Shown here: one piece after another, positions 8,017 to 17,200 of the stretch
How the letters are laid out: every line of letters starts with the position of its first letter
How positions within the stretch are numbered: position 1 is the stretch's first letter
Position numbers and translations under genes: made by a program
DNA from: a virus
Strand: one strand, 5' to 3'
DNA: 43,991 nucleotides
IMG/VR virus record: IMGVR_UViG_3300025543_000057
Coordinates: 1-43,991 of that record
The notes under the pieces: generated by a model
Databases searched by the model: none
What the model was told of the DNA's origin: nothing
Seen by the model: only the letters and a program-made list of their open reading frames with translations

Positions 8017-9453
8017 ATGGCCTATTTTCTGATTGAAGATTTTTCGGCAGGGCTGGACCTGCGCAAGTCCTCCGTGACCTCCCGCCCGGGGACGCTCCGG
8101 GTCTTGCGCAACGCGGTTATCAACCCCGGCGGCGAAATCGAGAAGCGCAAGATGCTGACCCCGATTGCGTCCCTGCCAGCCGGTTACACCCACGGCCTCG
8201 GCTTCAATCAAGGCCAACTGCAAGTCCTCGGGCACACAGCCGCCGTCGGTGTGCCGACGCTGCCGACTTACGTCAACTACATCCCCCTCACGGTCACGGA
8301 CGCCGAAACAGTCGAACACGTCGTTGACGTGCAAGTCTTCGGCCCCGGCTTTTACACGGTTTGCCTGTTCACCGACGACAGTTACCGGCACTACTACGAT
8401 GGAACCCTTGTCCCGGACAGCGAAGTCCAAGGAACAAACGTCCGGGCGCACAAGTCCAAGCTCTACTCCATTGACGGGCAGAACCTTCGGTTCTCGGCCA
8501 TCAAAGACCCAACCGATTGGACCGGGGGCACCGGCTACGGCATCATCGACGTAACGACCGAAGACCAAGGTCTCGGGGACTTGGTGGGGATCGAACAGTA
8601 TTATTCCTATCTCGCCCTGTTTGGCCGGACCTCGATCCAGCTTTGGGCGATGGACCCGGACCCGGCGCTGAACACGATCCAGCAGGTTCTTGGCAACATC
8701 GGCCTCGTCGCTCCGAACGGCGTGGCGCGTTACGCCAACGGCGACGTTCTGTTTCTATCGCATACCGGCATTCGTTCGCTGCGCGCTCGCGATAGCTCGA
8801 ACGCGGCGGTCCTCAACGACATAGGGTCGCCGATTGACAGCCTCGTCCGCGAGAAGCGCAACGCAATGGTCCCGGCGGACGCCGACTTCATCAACGGCAT
8901 CGTGGACCCCCTGACAGGGCAGTTCTGGCTGATCTGGAAGGACGAAGCCTTCGTTCTTTCGCTCTACCCAAATTCCAAAGTATCCGCGTGGTCAACGCTT
9001 CGCTTCCCATTCAACATCGACTACGTGACCGTCGCCAACTCGCGCATCGCGTTCCGCTCCGGCGAAGACGTTTACCTCTATGGCGCGGTCGCCCAACAGG
9101 ACAACCCGTTTGACCCGAACGTCCCGGCGGGCGACGAGGCCTTCGACTACGACAACTCGGAAGTGGAAGTGACCACCCACTTTATCGACGCGGGAAAGCC
9201 TGCCACACGCAAACGCTGGACCGGGATCGACATTGCCTGCACCGGGGAGTGGACCGTCGAGGTCTGCCCGGACTTTGGAAACCCGGACGTGTGGACGACG
9301 GTCGCCACCGTGGACACAACCACATTTGACCGAGGGCGTGTCCCTATCGACGTGGAGGGGACGCACATCGCCCTCCGGTTCAAATCCAACTCCTTCGGCC
9401 CCGCGACGCTTAGTGCGCTCGCCATCCACTTCGACGACGGAGAAGCAAGCTAG
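8017..9453 (+). CDS. Tail hub / nozzle protein (P22 gp10-like)
   Basis: The 478-residue product is almost the length of P22 gp10 (472), the packaged-DNA stabilisation protein that forms the tail nozzle. It begins with F-S-A-G-L-D-L-R-K-S, a start seen in many podovirus hub proteins that bind their neighbours through an N-terminal strand. The rest is nearly all short beta strands with repeated aromatic, Gly and Asp turns, as expected for the beta-propeller/barrel nozzle. It is encoded directly after the adaptor (3-nt gap) and before the probable ejection proteins. It likely completes the short tail below the adaptor ring. Its stop overlaps the GTG of the next gene. Confidence 0.8.
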   Translation: MAYFLIEDFSAGLDLRKSSVTSRPGTLRVLRNAVINPGGEIEKRKMLTPIASLPAGYTHGLGFNQGQLQVLGHTAAVGVPTLPTYVNYIPLTVTDAETVEHVVDVQVFGPGFYTVCLFTDDSYRHYYDGTLVPDSEVQGTNVRAHKSKLYSIDGQNLRFSAIKDPTDWTGGTGYGIIDVTTEDQGLGDLVGIEQYYSYLALFGRTSIQLWAMDPDPALNTIQQVLGNIGLVAPNGVARYANGDVLFLSHTGIRSLRARDSSNAAVLNDIGSPIDSLVREKRNAMVPADADFINGIVDPLTGQFWLIWKDEAFVLSLYPNSKVSAWSTLRFPFNIDYVTVANSRIAFRSGEDVYLYGAVAQQDNPFDPNVPAGDEAFDYDNSEVEVTTHFIDAGKPATRKRWTGIDIACTGEWTVEVCPDFGNPDVWTTVATVDTTTFDRGRVPIDVEGTHIALRFKSNSFGPATLSALAIHFDDGEAS

Positions 9454-9950
9454 TGGCGGTATTCCTTCGCGCCCAACCCCCCCTGGCGGACATGCTGCAC
9501 ATCACGTCGCACCTTCGGGACCGGGACCGGGAAGAAATCTTCGCGACCCGCTACGGCGAAGAACCGAAAGACCTCGCCCGCGACGCCACCTTCTCCGGCG
9601 CGTTCCGCTGGATCGCCTACCACGACGGCGTGCCTACTGCGGCCATTGGCGCGGTCCCGCGCTGGCCGAACGTCTGGACCGTGTGGGCCTTCGGGACCGA
9701 CGATTGGGACAAGACCGTGCTGACCCTGACCCGGCACGTTCGCCGGTTCATGATCCCGGCCATCTACGGCTCCGGCGCGATCCGCGCCGACTGTCTGGCG
9801 CTGGCGGCGCACGAAGATGCGCGCAAATGGTTGACCGCCCTTGGCGCTACACCCGAGAAAGTCCTAGACAATTGGGGAAAAAACGGCGAAGCCTTTGTGA
9901 GTTATTGTTGGACGCGAGAACAGACAAAAGGACGGGTCAAACATGTGTGA
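9453..9950 (+). CDS. GNAT-like internal virion protein (T7 gp13-like)
   Basis: The 165-residue protein has the GNAT-like outline found in T7 gp13 and similar 'internal virion protein A' products: an N-terminal helix with D-R-D-R-E-E-I, a central A-Y-H-D-G-V-P-T-A-A-I-G-A-V beta pair, a W-T-V-W-A-F-G-T segment, and a C-terminal half with A-R-K-W-L-T-A-L-G-A followed by Y-C-W. In T7, gp13 is needed for normal assembly of the ejection machinery; an acetyltransferase activity is not established. The GTG start overlaps the tail-hub stop and has CGGAGAAG upstream. The next small gene starts within its last codons. The family call is by overall pattern. Confidence 0.7.
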   Translation: MAVFLRAQPPLADMLHITSHLRDRDREEIFATRYGEEPKDLARDATFSGAFRWIAYHDGVPTAAIGAVPRWPNVWTVWAFGTDDWDKTVLTLTRHVRRFMIPAIYGSGAIRADCLALAAHEDARKWLTALGATPEKVLDNWGKNGEAFVSYCWTREQTKGRVKHV

Positions 9951-10098
9951 CGTGCGAATGCTCCAAGGGCTTATCCCAATGATGGGCCAAGGCATGACGC
10001 CCGGCACCAAAGACCCCGTTCCGACCCAGCCTCTACCCCCACCGGCACCGCGTCAGCCGCAGGGGCAGGCCCCGGCCCAGCTTCCCTTCACCGGATAG
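9943..10098 (+). CDS. Small Pro/Gln-rich protein of 51 residues, N-terminal Met-Cys
   Basis: A short reading frame starts at ATG eight bases before the end of the upstream gene and encodes a Met/Gly/Gln-rich N-terminus followed by a Pro-Gln-Ala tail. It begins Met-Cys-Asp, like two of the next genes (Met-Cys-Phe and Met-Cys-Asp), which suggests a shared feature of this set of virion proteins. A GACGGG sequence lies upstream. T7-type phages often have a tiny gene here. No function is recognised; it may be a small structural or linker protein. It is supported by start overlap, in-frame length and the otherwise empty interval. Confidence 0.6.
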   Translation: MCDVRMLQGLIPMMGQGMTPGTKDPVPTQPLPPPAPRQPQGQAPAQLPFTG

Positions 10099-10125
10099 CA
10101 GGCATTACCCAGCGGGTAACAACCT

Positions 10126-10971
10126 ATGTGCTTCGGCGGCGGCCCCAAGGTCGATAATACAGTCCAAAATCAACAGATGCAGGAAGCGGCAGTCGCGCGT
10201 CGTCGGGAAGAAGACCGGCAGACGCGCATCAAGGCCGGGTCCGGCATGATCGACGCCATGTTCGGCGGCGGCACCGTCGGCGACGGCCAGCTTGGCGCGG
10301 ACGCCATGTTCGACCCCGCAGGCAGCTACTACCTCTCGAACGGCTCGGCATGGTCCGCAGCGGACGAAGGCGACCCGACGCAGTGGAACAGCGGGTCCGC
10401 GACCGCAAAACCTCGGACCGCCGCAGAGCAGTTCGCGGACCTCAGCAAAAACGGCATTCTTTATTCCGGGACCAAGCAGGTGACGGGGTTCGACGATAGC
10501 TACTATCAGGACCGCGAAAACGCCTACATGGACTTCTACCAACCGCAGCTTGACGATCAGTTCAAGACGGCAGGCGACCAATTGACCTTCGCCTTGGCTC
10601 GCGCCGGGACGTTGAACTCGACGCTCGCTGGACAGAAGCAGGGAGACTTGCAGACCAAATACGGCGTCCAGCGCGCGTCCGTTCTCTCGCAAGCGCAAGA
10701 CGCCGTGGCCCAACAGCAGGCCCGCGTCAACGCAGAGAAGTCCACGCTGGTCGCCCAGCTCAACGCAACGGGCGACGCGGACCGGGCCTCAAACGAGGCT
10801 TTGTCCCGGACCCAGCAAATGTTCAACCAGAAGCCAGCCTATAACGCCTTGCCCGACATTTTCAGCGGCGCGGCGGCGGGCATTGGCAACTACTTCGACG
10901 CCCGTGACAACCGGAAGGCGTACAACACCTATTTCGGCTCCGCGTCCCCGAACACAAAGGTCGTATCATAA
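10126..10971 (+). CDS. Probable internal/ejected virion protein, 281 residues
   Basis: The protein starts M-C-F-G-G-G, has a charged helix (20-40), a Gly/Asp-rich middle with aromatic residues (40-130) and a long Gln/Ala-rich helical stretch (about 150-240) with N-Q-K-P-A-Y-N-A-L-P after it, then a small Gly/Ala hydrophobic patch. This composition (helical, Gln/Ala-rich, low hydrophobicity) is usual for proteins stored in the capsid and ejected with DNA. The stop directly abuts the ATG of the next gene. A short inverted repeat, TTACCC-AGC-GGGTAA, lies in the 27 nt before its start and may affect initiation. No named family was recognised. Confidence 0.75.
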   Translation: MCFGGGPKVDNTVQNQQMQEAAVARRREEDRQTRIKAGSGMIDAMFGGGTVGDGQLGADAMFDPAGSYYLSNGSAWSAADEGDPTQWNSGSATAKPRTAAEQFADLSKNGILYSGTKQVTGFDDSYYQDRENAYMDFYQPQLDDQFKTAGDQLTFALARAGTLNSTLAGQKQGDLQTKYGVQRASVLSQAQDAVAQQQARVNAEKSTLVAQLNATGDADRASNEALSRTQQMFNQKPAYNALPDIFSGAAAGIGNYFDARDNRKAYNTYFGSASPNTKVVS

Positions 10972-11664
10972 ATGTGTGACCCAATGAGCATCATCGGCGG
11001 CCTCGTGTCGGTCGCAGCCTCCGCCATGCAGGCGAAGCAGCAGCAGGCTTACCAGAACACGGTCAACGAGCAGAACAAGAAAGCCTTTCAGATTTCCAAG
11101 GATGCTCGCGAAGCCGAACTCGTCCGGCAGGCAGCTATGGAAGGCGACGCCGCGAGCGCGTGGGCCAACACCACGGACAACCTGTCCCGCGTGAACTCGG
11201 ATCAGGACCGGGACGTTGCAGCACAGGAATTTGTGCAGAAGCTCGAAGACACACCCGGCGCGGTGCAGGAAGGCCAACTCCTGTCCGGGCAGCAATACGC
11301 CAACGACACGATCCGGACCGAGATTGCCAAGCAGGCGAACACGGCAGCCGTGGACGCCCGCAAACGTATCGCCGCGATGGCGCAGCTTTCGGCCTACGGC
11401 ACGGCGGACGCCAACCGCTCAAACCAGCTTGGGGACAACGCGGACTTCCTGACAACCCTCTCCGGCCTCCGCCGGGGGTCGCTCGGCGTGTCCAACCAAG
11501 AACAGAACATCGCCCCCGCGCAGGTCTTTCAGGGCAGCGGCGGCATGGCGGACATATTGTCCGGCGTCGGCGGCGTGATTTCCGGCTTCGGCGGCGGCGG
11601 CGGGAAGACGGTAACAGCCTCCCCCGGCAAGGCCACATCCTACCTCTCTGCGGGGCTTTATTGA
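10972..11664 (+). CDS. Internal virion protein B-like (T7 gp14-like)
   Basis: The 230-residue product begins M-C-D-P and continues with a hydrophobic Gly/Ala/Ile/Val helix (about 5-20), then a long polar helix with Q-A-K-Q-Q-Q-A-Y (20-60) and Ala/Gln-rich helices to about residue 165. The C-terminus is Gly-rich (S-G-V-G-G-V-I-S-G-F-G-G-G-G). A short hydrophobic N-terminus followed by a long helical body is the layout of T7 gp14, which inserts in the outer membrane during genome ejection. It starts immediately after the previous stop and ends one base before the next ATG. The call is from order and layout; sequence similarity would need a profile search. Confidence 0.7.
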   Translation: MCDPMSIIGGLVSVAASAMQAKQQQAYQNTVNEQNKKAFQISKDAREAELVRQAAMEGDAASAWANTTDNLSRVNSDQDRDVAAQEFVQKLEDTPGAVQEGQLLSGQQYANDTIRTEIAKQANTAAVDARKRIAAMAQLSAYGTADANRSNQLGDNADFLTTLSGLRRGSLGVSNQEQNIAPAQVFQGSGGMADILSGVGGVISGFGGGGGKTVTASPGKATSYLSAGLY

Positions 11665-11665
11665 T

Positions 11666-12922
11666 ATGATCACAACCATCCGAAACCCTCAAATCGCCAG
11701 CGGCTTCTCCAACCTCGCCAAAGTCTTCGGCGCGCCGAACGCGCAGGCCGCCATCAAGGCGGACCTCGCCGCCAAGCAGCGCGACTACTTGCTCGCGAAG
11801 ACGCAGGGCGCACAGACGGACGACTTGATCAACCGCAACCAGCTTGCGAACACAGGCATCCTCCAATCTGACCTTGCCCGCTACAACGAATTGTCGCAGA
11901 CCCCGGAAGGGATGGCGCAAATCTTCTCGTCTGTCCCCGGCATGGGCGACGCGGCCATGATGAAGAACTTCCCCGCATTCCTTAGTGGGGCGCGTGCGTC
12001 GGGTATGGACCCGAACTTCATCAACTCGGAAGACTTCGGCAAAGTCCTGCTTGGCACGGGCGTCGTCAACAACTACGAAAACACCCCGCAGGGCCAGCAA
12101 GCCAAATTCGCCGCAGACCTGAACATGCAGGACGACGAACAGCTTTTCAATGTCGAGCATCCAGAACTGGCCGGACGCAAGTCCGGGCAGAACCCGACAA
12201 ACTACTCCCCGGACAACGTGGGCAAAATATGGGAGCAGACCATAACCACCCTTGAGAGCATGGGCCTCTCGGCGGACGGGACCACGCGCAATCTTCTCAT
12301 GCCCGGCATCGTGGAGCGTATGCGCACCAATGGCGGCAACATCGACCAAGCCATTCAGGAAGTCTTGCAGGACTTCACGGTAGAAGAATATGACAGCGCC
12401 CCTTGGTTGCCTTGGGGCGGCGGCTCGAAACGCCTCAAAGCGAACGAGACAGTTGCCCCGGACGTACCCGGACCCCATCCGGCGGACGTGTCCGCTGATA
12501 ACCCCGCAGCCGCCAACCTTGCTCCGAACTCTCCCCCGGCGGCTGCGGGCATCCTCCCGGACCCGAACGCAGTGACGCGGGCACCCCTCCCGCCCGTCGG
12601 GCAGGGCACGGACCCGAATGCTCCCGCCGCGACGACAACAACGATCCCCGACGGGGCAACCGCGACCAACCCCACCACAGGCGAGAAGGTCATTCGGCAG
12701 AACGGCAAATGGGTGCCGCTCCCCGGTCCCGAAGACGCACAGGCCCCCGCGCCGCCCAAGAAAGAAGGCGACGCTGGGAACTGGTTCACCGATCTTTACA
12801 GCCCCACTCCGGGGGCGCGCGCAGCCGCCAAAGAAAAAGGCAACGGCTGGGCTCTGGACATGCTCCCCGGTCTACGCAGCCCCGCGCCTTCGTTCCCGAC
12901 CCGCAACCCACACACGAGGTAA
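11666..12922 (+). CDS. Probable internal/ejected virion protein, 418 residues
   Basis: Residues 1-235 are helical, Gln/Asn/Ala-rich and soluble (I-R-N-P-Q-I-A-S-G-F-S-N-L-A-K-V-F-G near the start, which is a common pattern in podovirus ejection proteins). Residues 250-370 are a Pro/Ala/Asp-rich low-complexity linker containing a T-T-T-T run, and the end has a Trp/Pro patch. The gene lies between the gp14-like gene and the peptidase gene. It likely belongs to the set of capsid-stored proteins that form the trans-envelope channel. No catalytic motif is seen and no family is recognised. The start has no strong ribosome site, consistent with coupling to the upstream gene one base away. Confidence 0.75.
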   Translation: MITTIRNPQIASGFSNLAKVFGAPNAQAAIKADLAAKQRDYLLAKTQGAQTDDLINRNQLANTGILQSDLARYNELSQTPEGMAQIFSSVPGMGDAAMMKNFPAFLSGARASGMDPNFINSEDFGKVLLGTGVVNNYENTPQGQQAKFAADLNMQDDEQLFNVEHPELAGRKSGQNPTNYSPDNVGKIWEQTITTLESMGLSADGTTRNLLMPGIVERMRTNGGNIDQAIQEVLQDFTVEEYDSAPWLPWGGGSKRLKANETVAPDVPGPHPADVSADNPAAANLAPNSPPAAAGILPDPNAVTRAPLPPVGQGTDPNAPAATTTTIPDGATATNPTTGEKVIRQNGKWVPLPGPEDAQAPAPPKKEGDAGNWFTDLYSPTPGARAAAKEKGNGWALDMLPGLRSPAPSFPTRNPHTR

Positions 12923-12928
12923 GCCGCC

Positions 12929-14215
12929 GTGTCCTCTTTCACCCCAACCGGCAGATATGTAGAGCGCGGAGGGTCCGCGCGCATCGACGCACGCCTCGTC
13001 AACATCCTGAAACTGGCGGCGCAGAACTTTGTCCGCGAGAACCCCAATTACCGCATCGAAGCCTTCTCGGGCTACCGCCCCGGCGACAAACGGCAACACG
13101 GCAAAGGCCGGGCTATCGACGTGCGGATCGTGGACGTGCGGACAGGACAGAGGCTCGAAAACTACCAGAGCGCCGGGGCGAAGAACTTCCCAATATATGA
13201 GAAGTTCGCCCACACCGCTCGCGCCGTCCAGCAGAAGGTCGCCCCGGACATGGACCGGGCGTTCCGTTGGGGTGGCTACTTCAACTCCCCGAAAGGCCCG
13301 AAAGGCTACGGCGCTCTCGATCTGATGCACTTCGACGTTGGCGGGCACAAGGGCCTCGGCATGGCTGGCGGCTCGTGGGACAAGGGTTTGACGCAGACCA
13401 TGCGGAACGCCTACCCCGGCGTTCAGTCCTATGGCGCGGCCAGCGGTCCCCGGACCCCAACCCAACTCGCTATGCTGCCAGCGGAAATGCCGACACCGAC
13501 CCCGCGACCAACCCCTCCCGGAAGTGCCGTCGCAGAAGTCGCAACGCGAAGCCCGCACCGCCCCGGACCGGGCCTGTCTATCCTCCCCGGCGGTGCCGGA
13601 CCCAATCCGCAAATGGTCGCGCAGGCGCAGCCCAACATGCTGCCTATCCCGGTGAGCGCCCCGAGGCCCAACCCGCAAATGGTCGCGCAGGCGCAGCCCA
13701 ACATGCTGCCCGCGCCTCCGCTCGAACCCCCGCGCCAAGTCGCCATGCTGCCTGCGACCCCGGTCCAGCAGCAAGCGCCCGCACCGTTCAACTTCCCCTC
13801 CGCCCCAGCGGCACCCGCGTCGTCCGCCTTCCCAGCGGCCCCAGCGGCCCCCTCGGGCATGGCGGCCTCGGCCTCCGGGTCCGGTCTCGGGAGCATGTTG
13901 TCCGGGCTTGTTTCGGCTCTCGCTGCCAGCAGCGCCTCACAGGCCCAAGCGGCCCAAGACGCGGACCGCCAGTGGCAGGACGCCTACGCACAGTCCCTCG
14001 GTCCGTCCCCGATAGAACTCGCGCAGCAAATGCCTCGCGAAATCGCCGGGAGCCTGTCCCAGCCGCAAAGCCCAGCCCCGATGGGCGTGGCCGTGGACCC
14101 GAACCTGCCCACGTCAGCCCCCACGGCACAGGACATTCTGCTCGAACTGTTCGGGCAGCAAAAACCAAAAGACCCCAACCGCCTCGCGATGATCCCCGGC
14201 GGCATGTACGGATAA
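12929..14215 (+). CDS. Virion-associated peptidoglycan peptidase, M15-like, with Pro-rich tail
   Basis: The N-terminal ~140 residues have the M15/D-Ala-D-Ala carboxypeptidase-type zinc set: S-G-Y-R-P at 47-51, H-G-x-G-x-A-I-D with His57 and Asp64, and M-H-F-D with His134. This fits a zinc peptidase that cuts peptide cross-links. Residues 160-300 are Pro-rich and contain two identical 14-residue units (N-P-Q-M-V-A-Q...), and the end is an Ala/Ser/Pro helix segment. Being embedded in the ejection-protein genes, it most likely opens the cell wall during infection, though it could also act in lysis since no other endolysin is seen. The GTG start has CGAGGTAAG 5-12 nt upstream; the ATG of the giant gene follows the stop by 6 nt. 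Confidence 0.75.
   Translation: MSSFTPTGRYVERGGSARIDARLVNILKLAAQNFVRENPNYRIEAFSGYRPGDKRQHGKGRAIDVRIVDVRTGQRLENYQSAGAKNFPIYEKFAHTARAVQQKVAPDMDRAFRWGGYFNSPKGPKGYGALDLMHFDVGGHKGLGMAGGSWDKGLTQTMRNAYPGVQSYGAASGPRTPTQLAMLPAEMPTPTPRPTPPGSAVAEVATRSPHRPGPGLSILPGGAGPNPQMVAQAQPNMLPIPVSAPRPNPQMVAQAQPNMLPAPPLEPPRQVAMLPATPVQQQAPAPFNFPSAPAAPASSAFPAAPAAPSGMAASASGSGLGSMLSGLVSALAASSASQAQAAQDADRQWQDAYAQSLGPSPIELAQQMPREIAGSLSQPQSPAPMGVAVDPNLPTSAPTAQDILLELFGQQKPKDPNRLAMIPGGMYG
13601..13710 (+). repeat. 44-bp direct repeat inside the peptidase gene
   Basis: Two copies of a 44-bp unit (13601-13644 and 13667-13710), starting 66 bp apart and differing at one base, encode a duplicated N-P-Q-M-V-A-Q-A-Q-P-N-M-L-P segment in the Pro-rich tail. 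Near identity at DNA level suggests a recent duplication. Confidence 0.9.
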
Positions 14216-14221
14216 AACGCC

Positions 14222-17200
14222 ATGAACGCCATGAACGCGATTGACGACCAACTGCCCCCCGGTTTTGTTCTCGACAACGCTCCGGTCGCGCCCCCCGTTG
14301 TGCCCCCCGTTGTGCCCGCCGTGGCGACCAGCGTCCCCCCTTCGGTAGCGACCAAGGCACCCCCGGACCTGCCGGAGGGCTTTGTGCTGGACACGCCGGA
14401 CATGCCTGACGACGGACCCGGATTTTGGGAAGCCGCAGGCAACGCGCTGGTGCGCGGTAAGAACAACTATCTCGACCAACCCCTCAACGTCGGCGGCTAT
14501 CTGACGGGGGCGCTGTCCCCGACCGATGCAGCGACCGCGATCATTCAGGATTACACCGAAGCGCAGGCCGCGCCCATGACGACGGACGGCGCTCGGGCGA
14601 TGGAGAACTTGGACAAGAACGGGGTCTGGAACACACTCAAAGACGACTTCCCCGGCGTTGCCAGCGCCACGGGCCAGACCGCGCTTGAAGCGGCGGCTGG
14701 TCTGCCGGGGATGTTCGCAGCGGCTGGCGTCGGCGCGGCAGCGGGCACGGCGGCCACGTTGAACCCCGCAGGAACCGTCATAGGTGGAGCCCTCGGGGCC
14801 GGATCGGTCTCGGGTGCGACGGAATTTGCCTCGATCATTGTGGAGGCCCTGACCAATACGGGCGTCCCCGTGACACAGGAGAACGTCACCAAGCTGTTGT
14901 CGGACCCGGAGTTCATGTCCGCCGCCAAGAGCGAGGCGCTGCGCGGCGGGGCTATCGTCGGGGGCTTTGACGCGCTCACCGCCGGGATGGCCGGGCGCAT
15001 CTTCGGACCTGTCCGCAGGGTCGTCGCGCCACACACCGGCAAGATCGGCTCGGGCGTTGTAGGGGCCGGAGCGGAAGTCGCGGTGCAATCGGCAGGCGGT
15101 GCCGGAGGCGAGGCCGCCAAGCAGTTGGCGAACGACGGCGGGATCAGCAGCCCCGGCAGCGTATTCATGGAAGCCGCCGCAGAGATACCGGGGTCTGCCA
15201 TTGAAATCCCCGGCACAGTCAAGGCGATCAGAACAGGCGAGGGGCTTGTCAAGCCCCAGCCCGCGCCAGACCCAGCACTCGCCCCGGACCTGCCGGAAGG
15301 TTTCGTCCTCGACCCGCCGCAGGGGCAGACTGAACAAGTCGCGCCTCCGACTGAACAAGTCGTTCCCGAACCACAGGTCCAGCCACAGGTCCAGCCCGAT
15401 CCACAGGTCCAGCCCGATCCACAGGTCCAGCCCGAAGCACAGGTCCAGCCACAGGTCCAGCCACAGGTCCAGCCCGATCCGCAGGTCCAGCCCGATCCAC
15501 AGGCCCCCGTCCAGCGCGGATACCCGACAGGGAAATCTGAAAAGGTCGTGACCCCCGATGGCTCGTTCGAGTTTGACACAGACTTTGAGGTCGTCGAGCT
15601 AGATGCTCTTATCTCGGCCACCGGGGACTTGCAGCCTCGGGACCGGGGGGACAGAACGCAGTCGGACACGCAAATATCCGACAACGCCAGAAAACTCGAC
15701 CCGGCCCGGCTTCTGTCCTCGCGCGAAAGTGACCGAGGCTCACCAATCATTGACGAAACGAACACGATCCTGTCCGGCAATGGGCGGGCCGCGTCTATCT
15801 TGGAGGCGATGAGGCTTCACCCGGACAGATACGCGGCCTACCTCAAGCGTTTGAAGGACGAAGGCTACCTCACCGATGGGATGAAAGCCCCGGTCCTTGT
15901 CCGCCGGGCGGCTGCCCTGTCCCCTGACCAAAAGGTGCTGCTCGCCCGCCGCTCGGCAGCGGCAGCGGACCAGACGCTTTCGCCGTCGGAGCGGGCCAAT
16001 CTGGAAAAGAACTACATCACCGAAGACATGCTCAAGGAGTTCAACTCGGACGTGACCGAAGGGGTCGGCGCGGCGGCAAACGCCCCATTCTTCCGCACCT
16101 TCATGAGAAGTGTTCCACAGGCCGAGCAAAACGCCCTGCTTGGCGCAGCCAACGAACTGACCCCTGCCGGGGTCCAGCGTGTCACGGCGGCGCTGTTTAG
16201 TCGGGCCTACGACAACAAGAACCTGATCCGCCGGGCTGTCGAGCAGGGCGTGGACAAGCAGATCACCAATGGCCTGACCGCCGCCGCACCGGCTTGGGCC
16301 CGGATGCGCGACGCACTCAAACGCGCGGGCAAAGAAAAGCAATTCGATATGACGCAGGTGCTTGTCGAGGCGCTGGAACTCATCAACGAAGCGGGCACCA
16401 AGGGGATGAACTTCGCCAACTTCATGAAGCAACTGGACGCCTTCCGGACGATAGACCCGAAGGCAGCCGCAGCGGCCCGGTTGTTCCTGAACGAGCAGCA
16501 GACCCGGCTCGCCAGCGCGGACACGATCCGGGACAGGCTCCAGAGGTACGCGGCGAGAGCTGAGGGGCTGACCAAAGCCGAAGACGACATTTTCGGCGGC
16601 GGTCCTGCGGACGCCACGGCCATCGTAGCCGAAATCGTAGCCGGGCTGGACAGCACGGCGAAGGGTCAACCCGTGGACCCCGGCGACACACCCACGCCTG
16701 CGACCACAACCAAACCGGAAGCAGAACCTAAGCTTGCGGGCAGAACCGAAGTGGAGGCCGAACCCCCGAGGGATAGGGTCTTCGGTCCGCGCCTGACCAC
16801 CGCGAAGAACCCGTTCCCCGGATACGCCGGGCCGGTGACGCTGGCGACGGACGCGAAGGGCCGGAGGCTCTACTTCTGGCGCAACGAAGGGAGCGGCGGG
16901 GCCGCTGGGGCAGGCGAATACGGCATGACCTTGCTGACCCCGGACGACAAAGAAGTCTCGGTCGAGGCCGGGTTGCGAGGAGAAATGACCGGGGAGTATA
17001 GCCTGATCGCTACGGAAGTGGCCTTCTTGGCTGGCGAACTGGACAGCCTGATCGACGATCTTTGGGCCTCCGCCAAAACGAAGACCAAAACGCAGACCAA
17101 ACCGGAGACCAAAGCGCAGCCCGGTTCCGAACTTTTCCCCGGCTCCGAAGTCACGTCCACCGGGCCGATGCAGGGGCGGAAAGCCGCCAAGGGCCAAGCG

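Noticed and set aside
11135-12478. Minus-strand frame of 447 codons
   Set aside because: Antisense to two virion genes; Arg/Pro-rich composition typical of shadows.
12709-13200. Plus-strand frame of 163 codons
   Set aside because: Out-of-frame shadow over the end of one virion gene and the start of the peptidase gene.
15372-15505. CRISPR-like or iteron array
   Set aside because: The repeat is protein-coding (P-Q-V-Q-P) with irregular short units.
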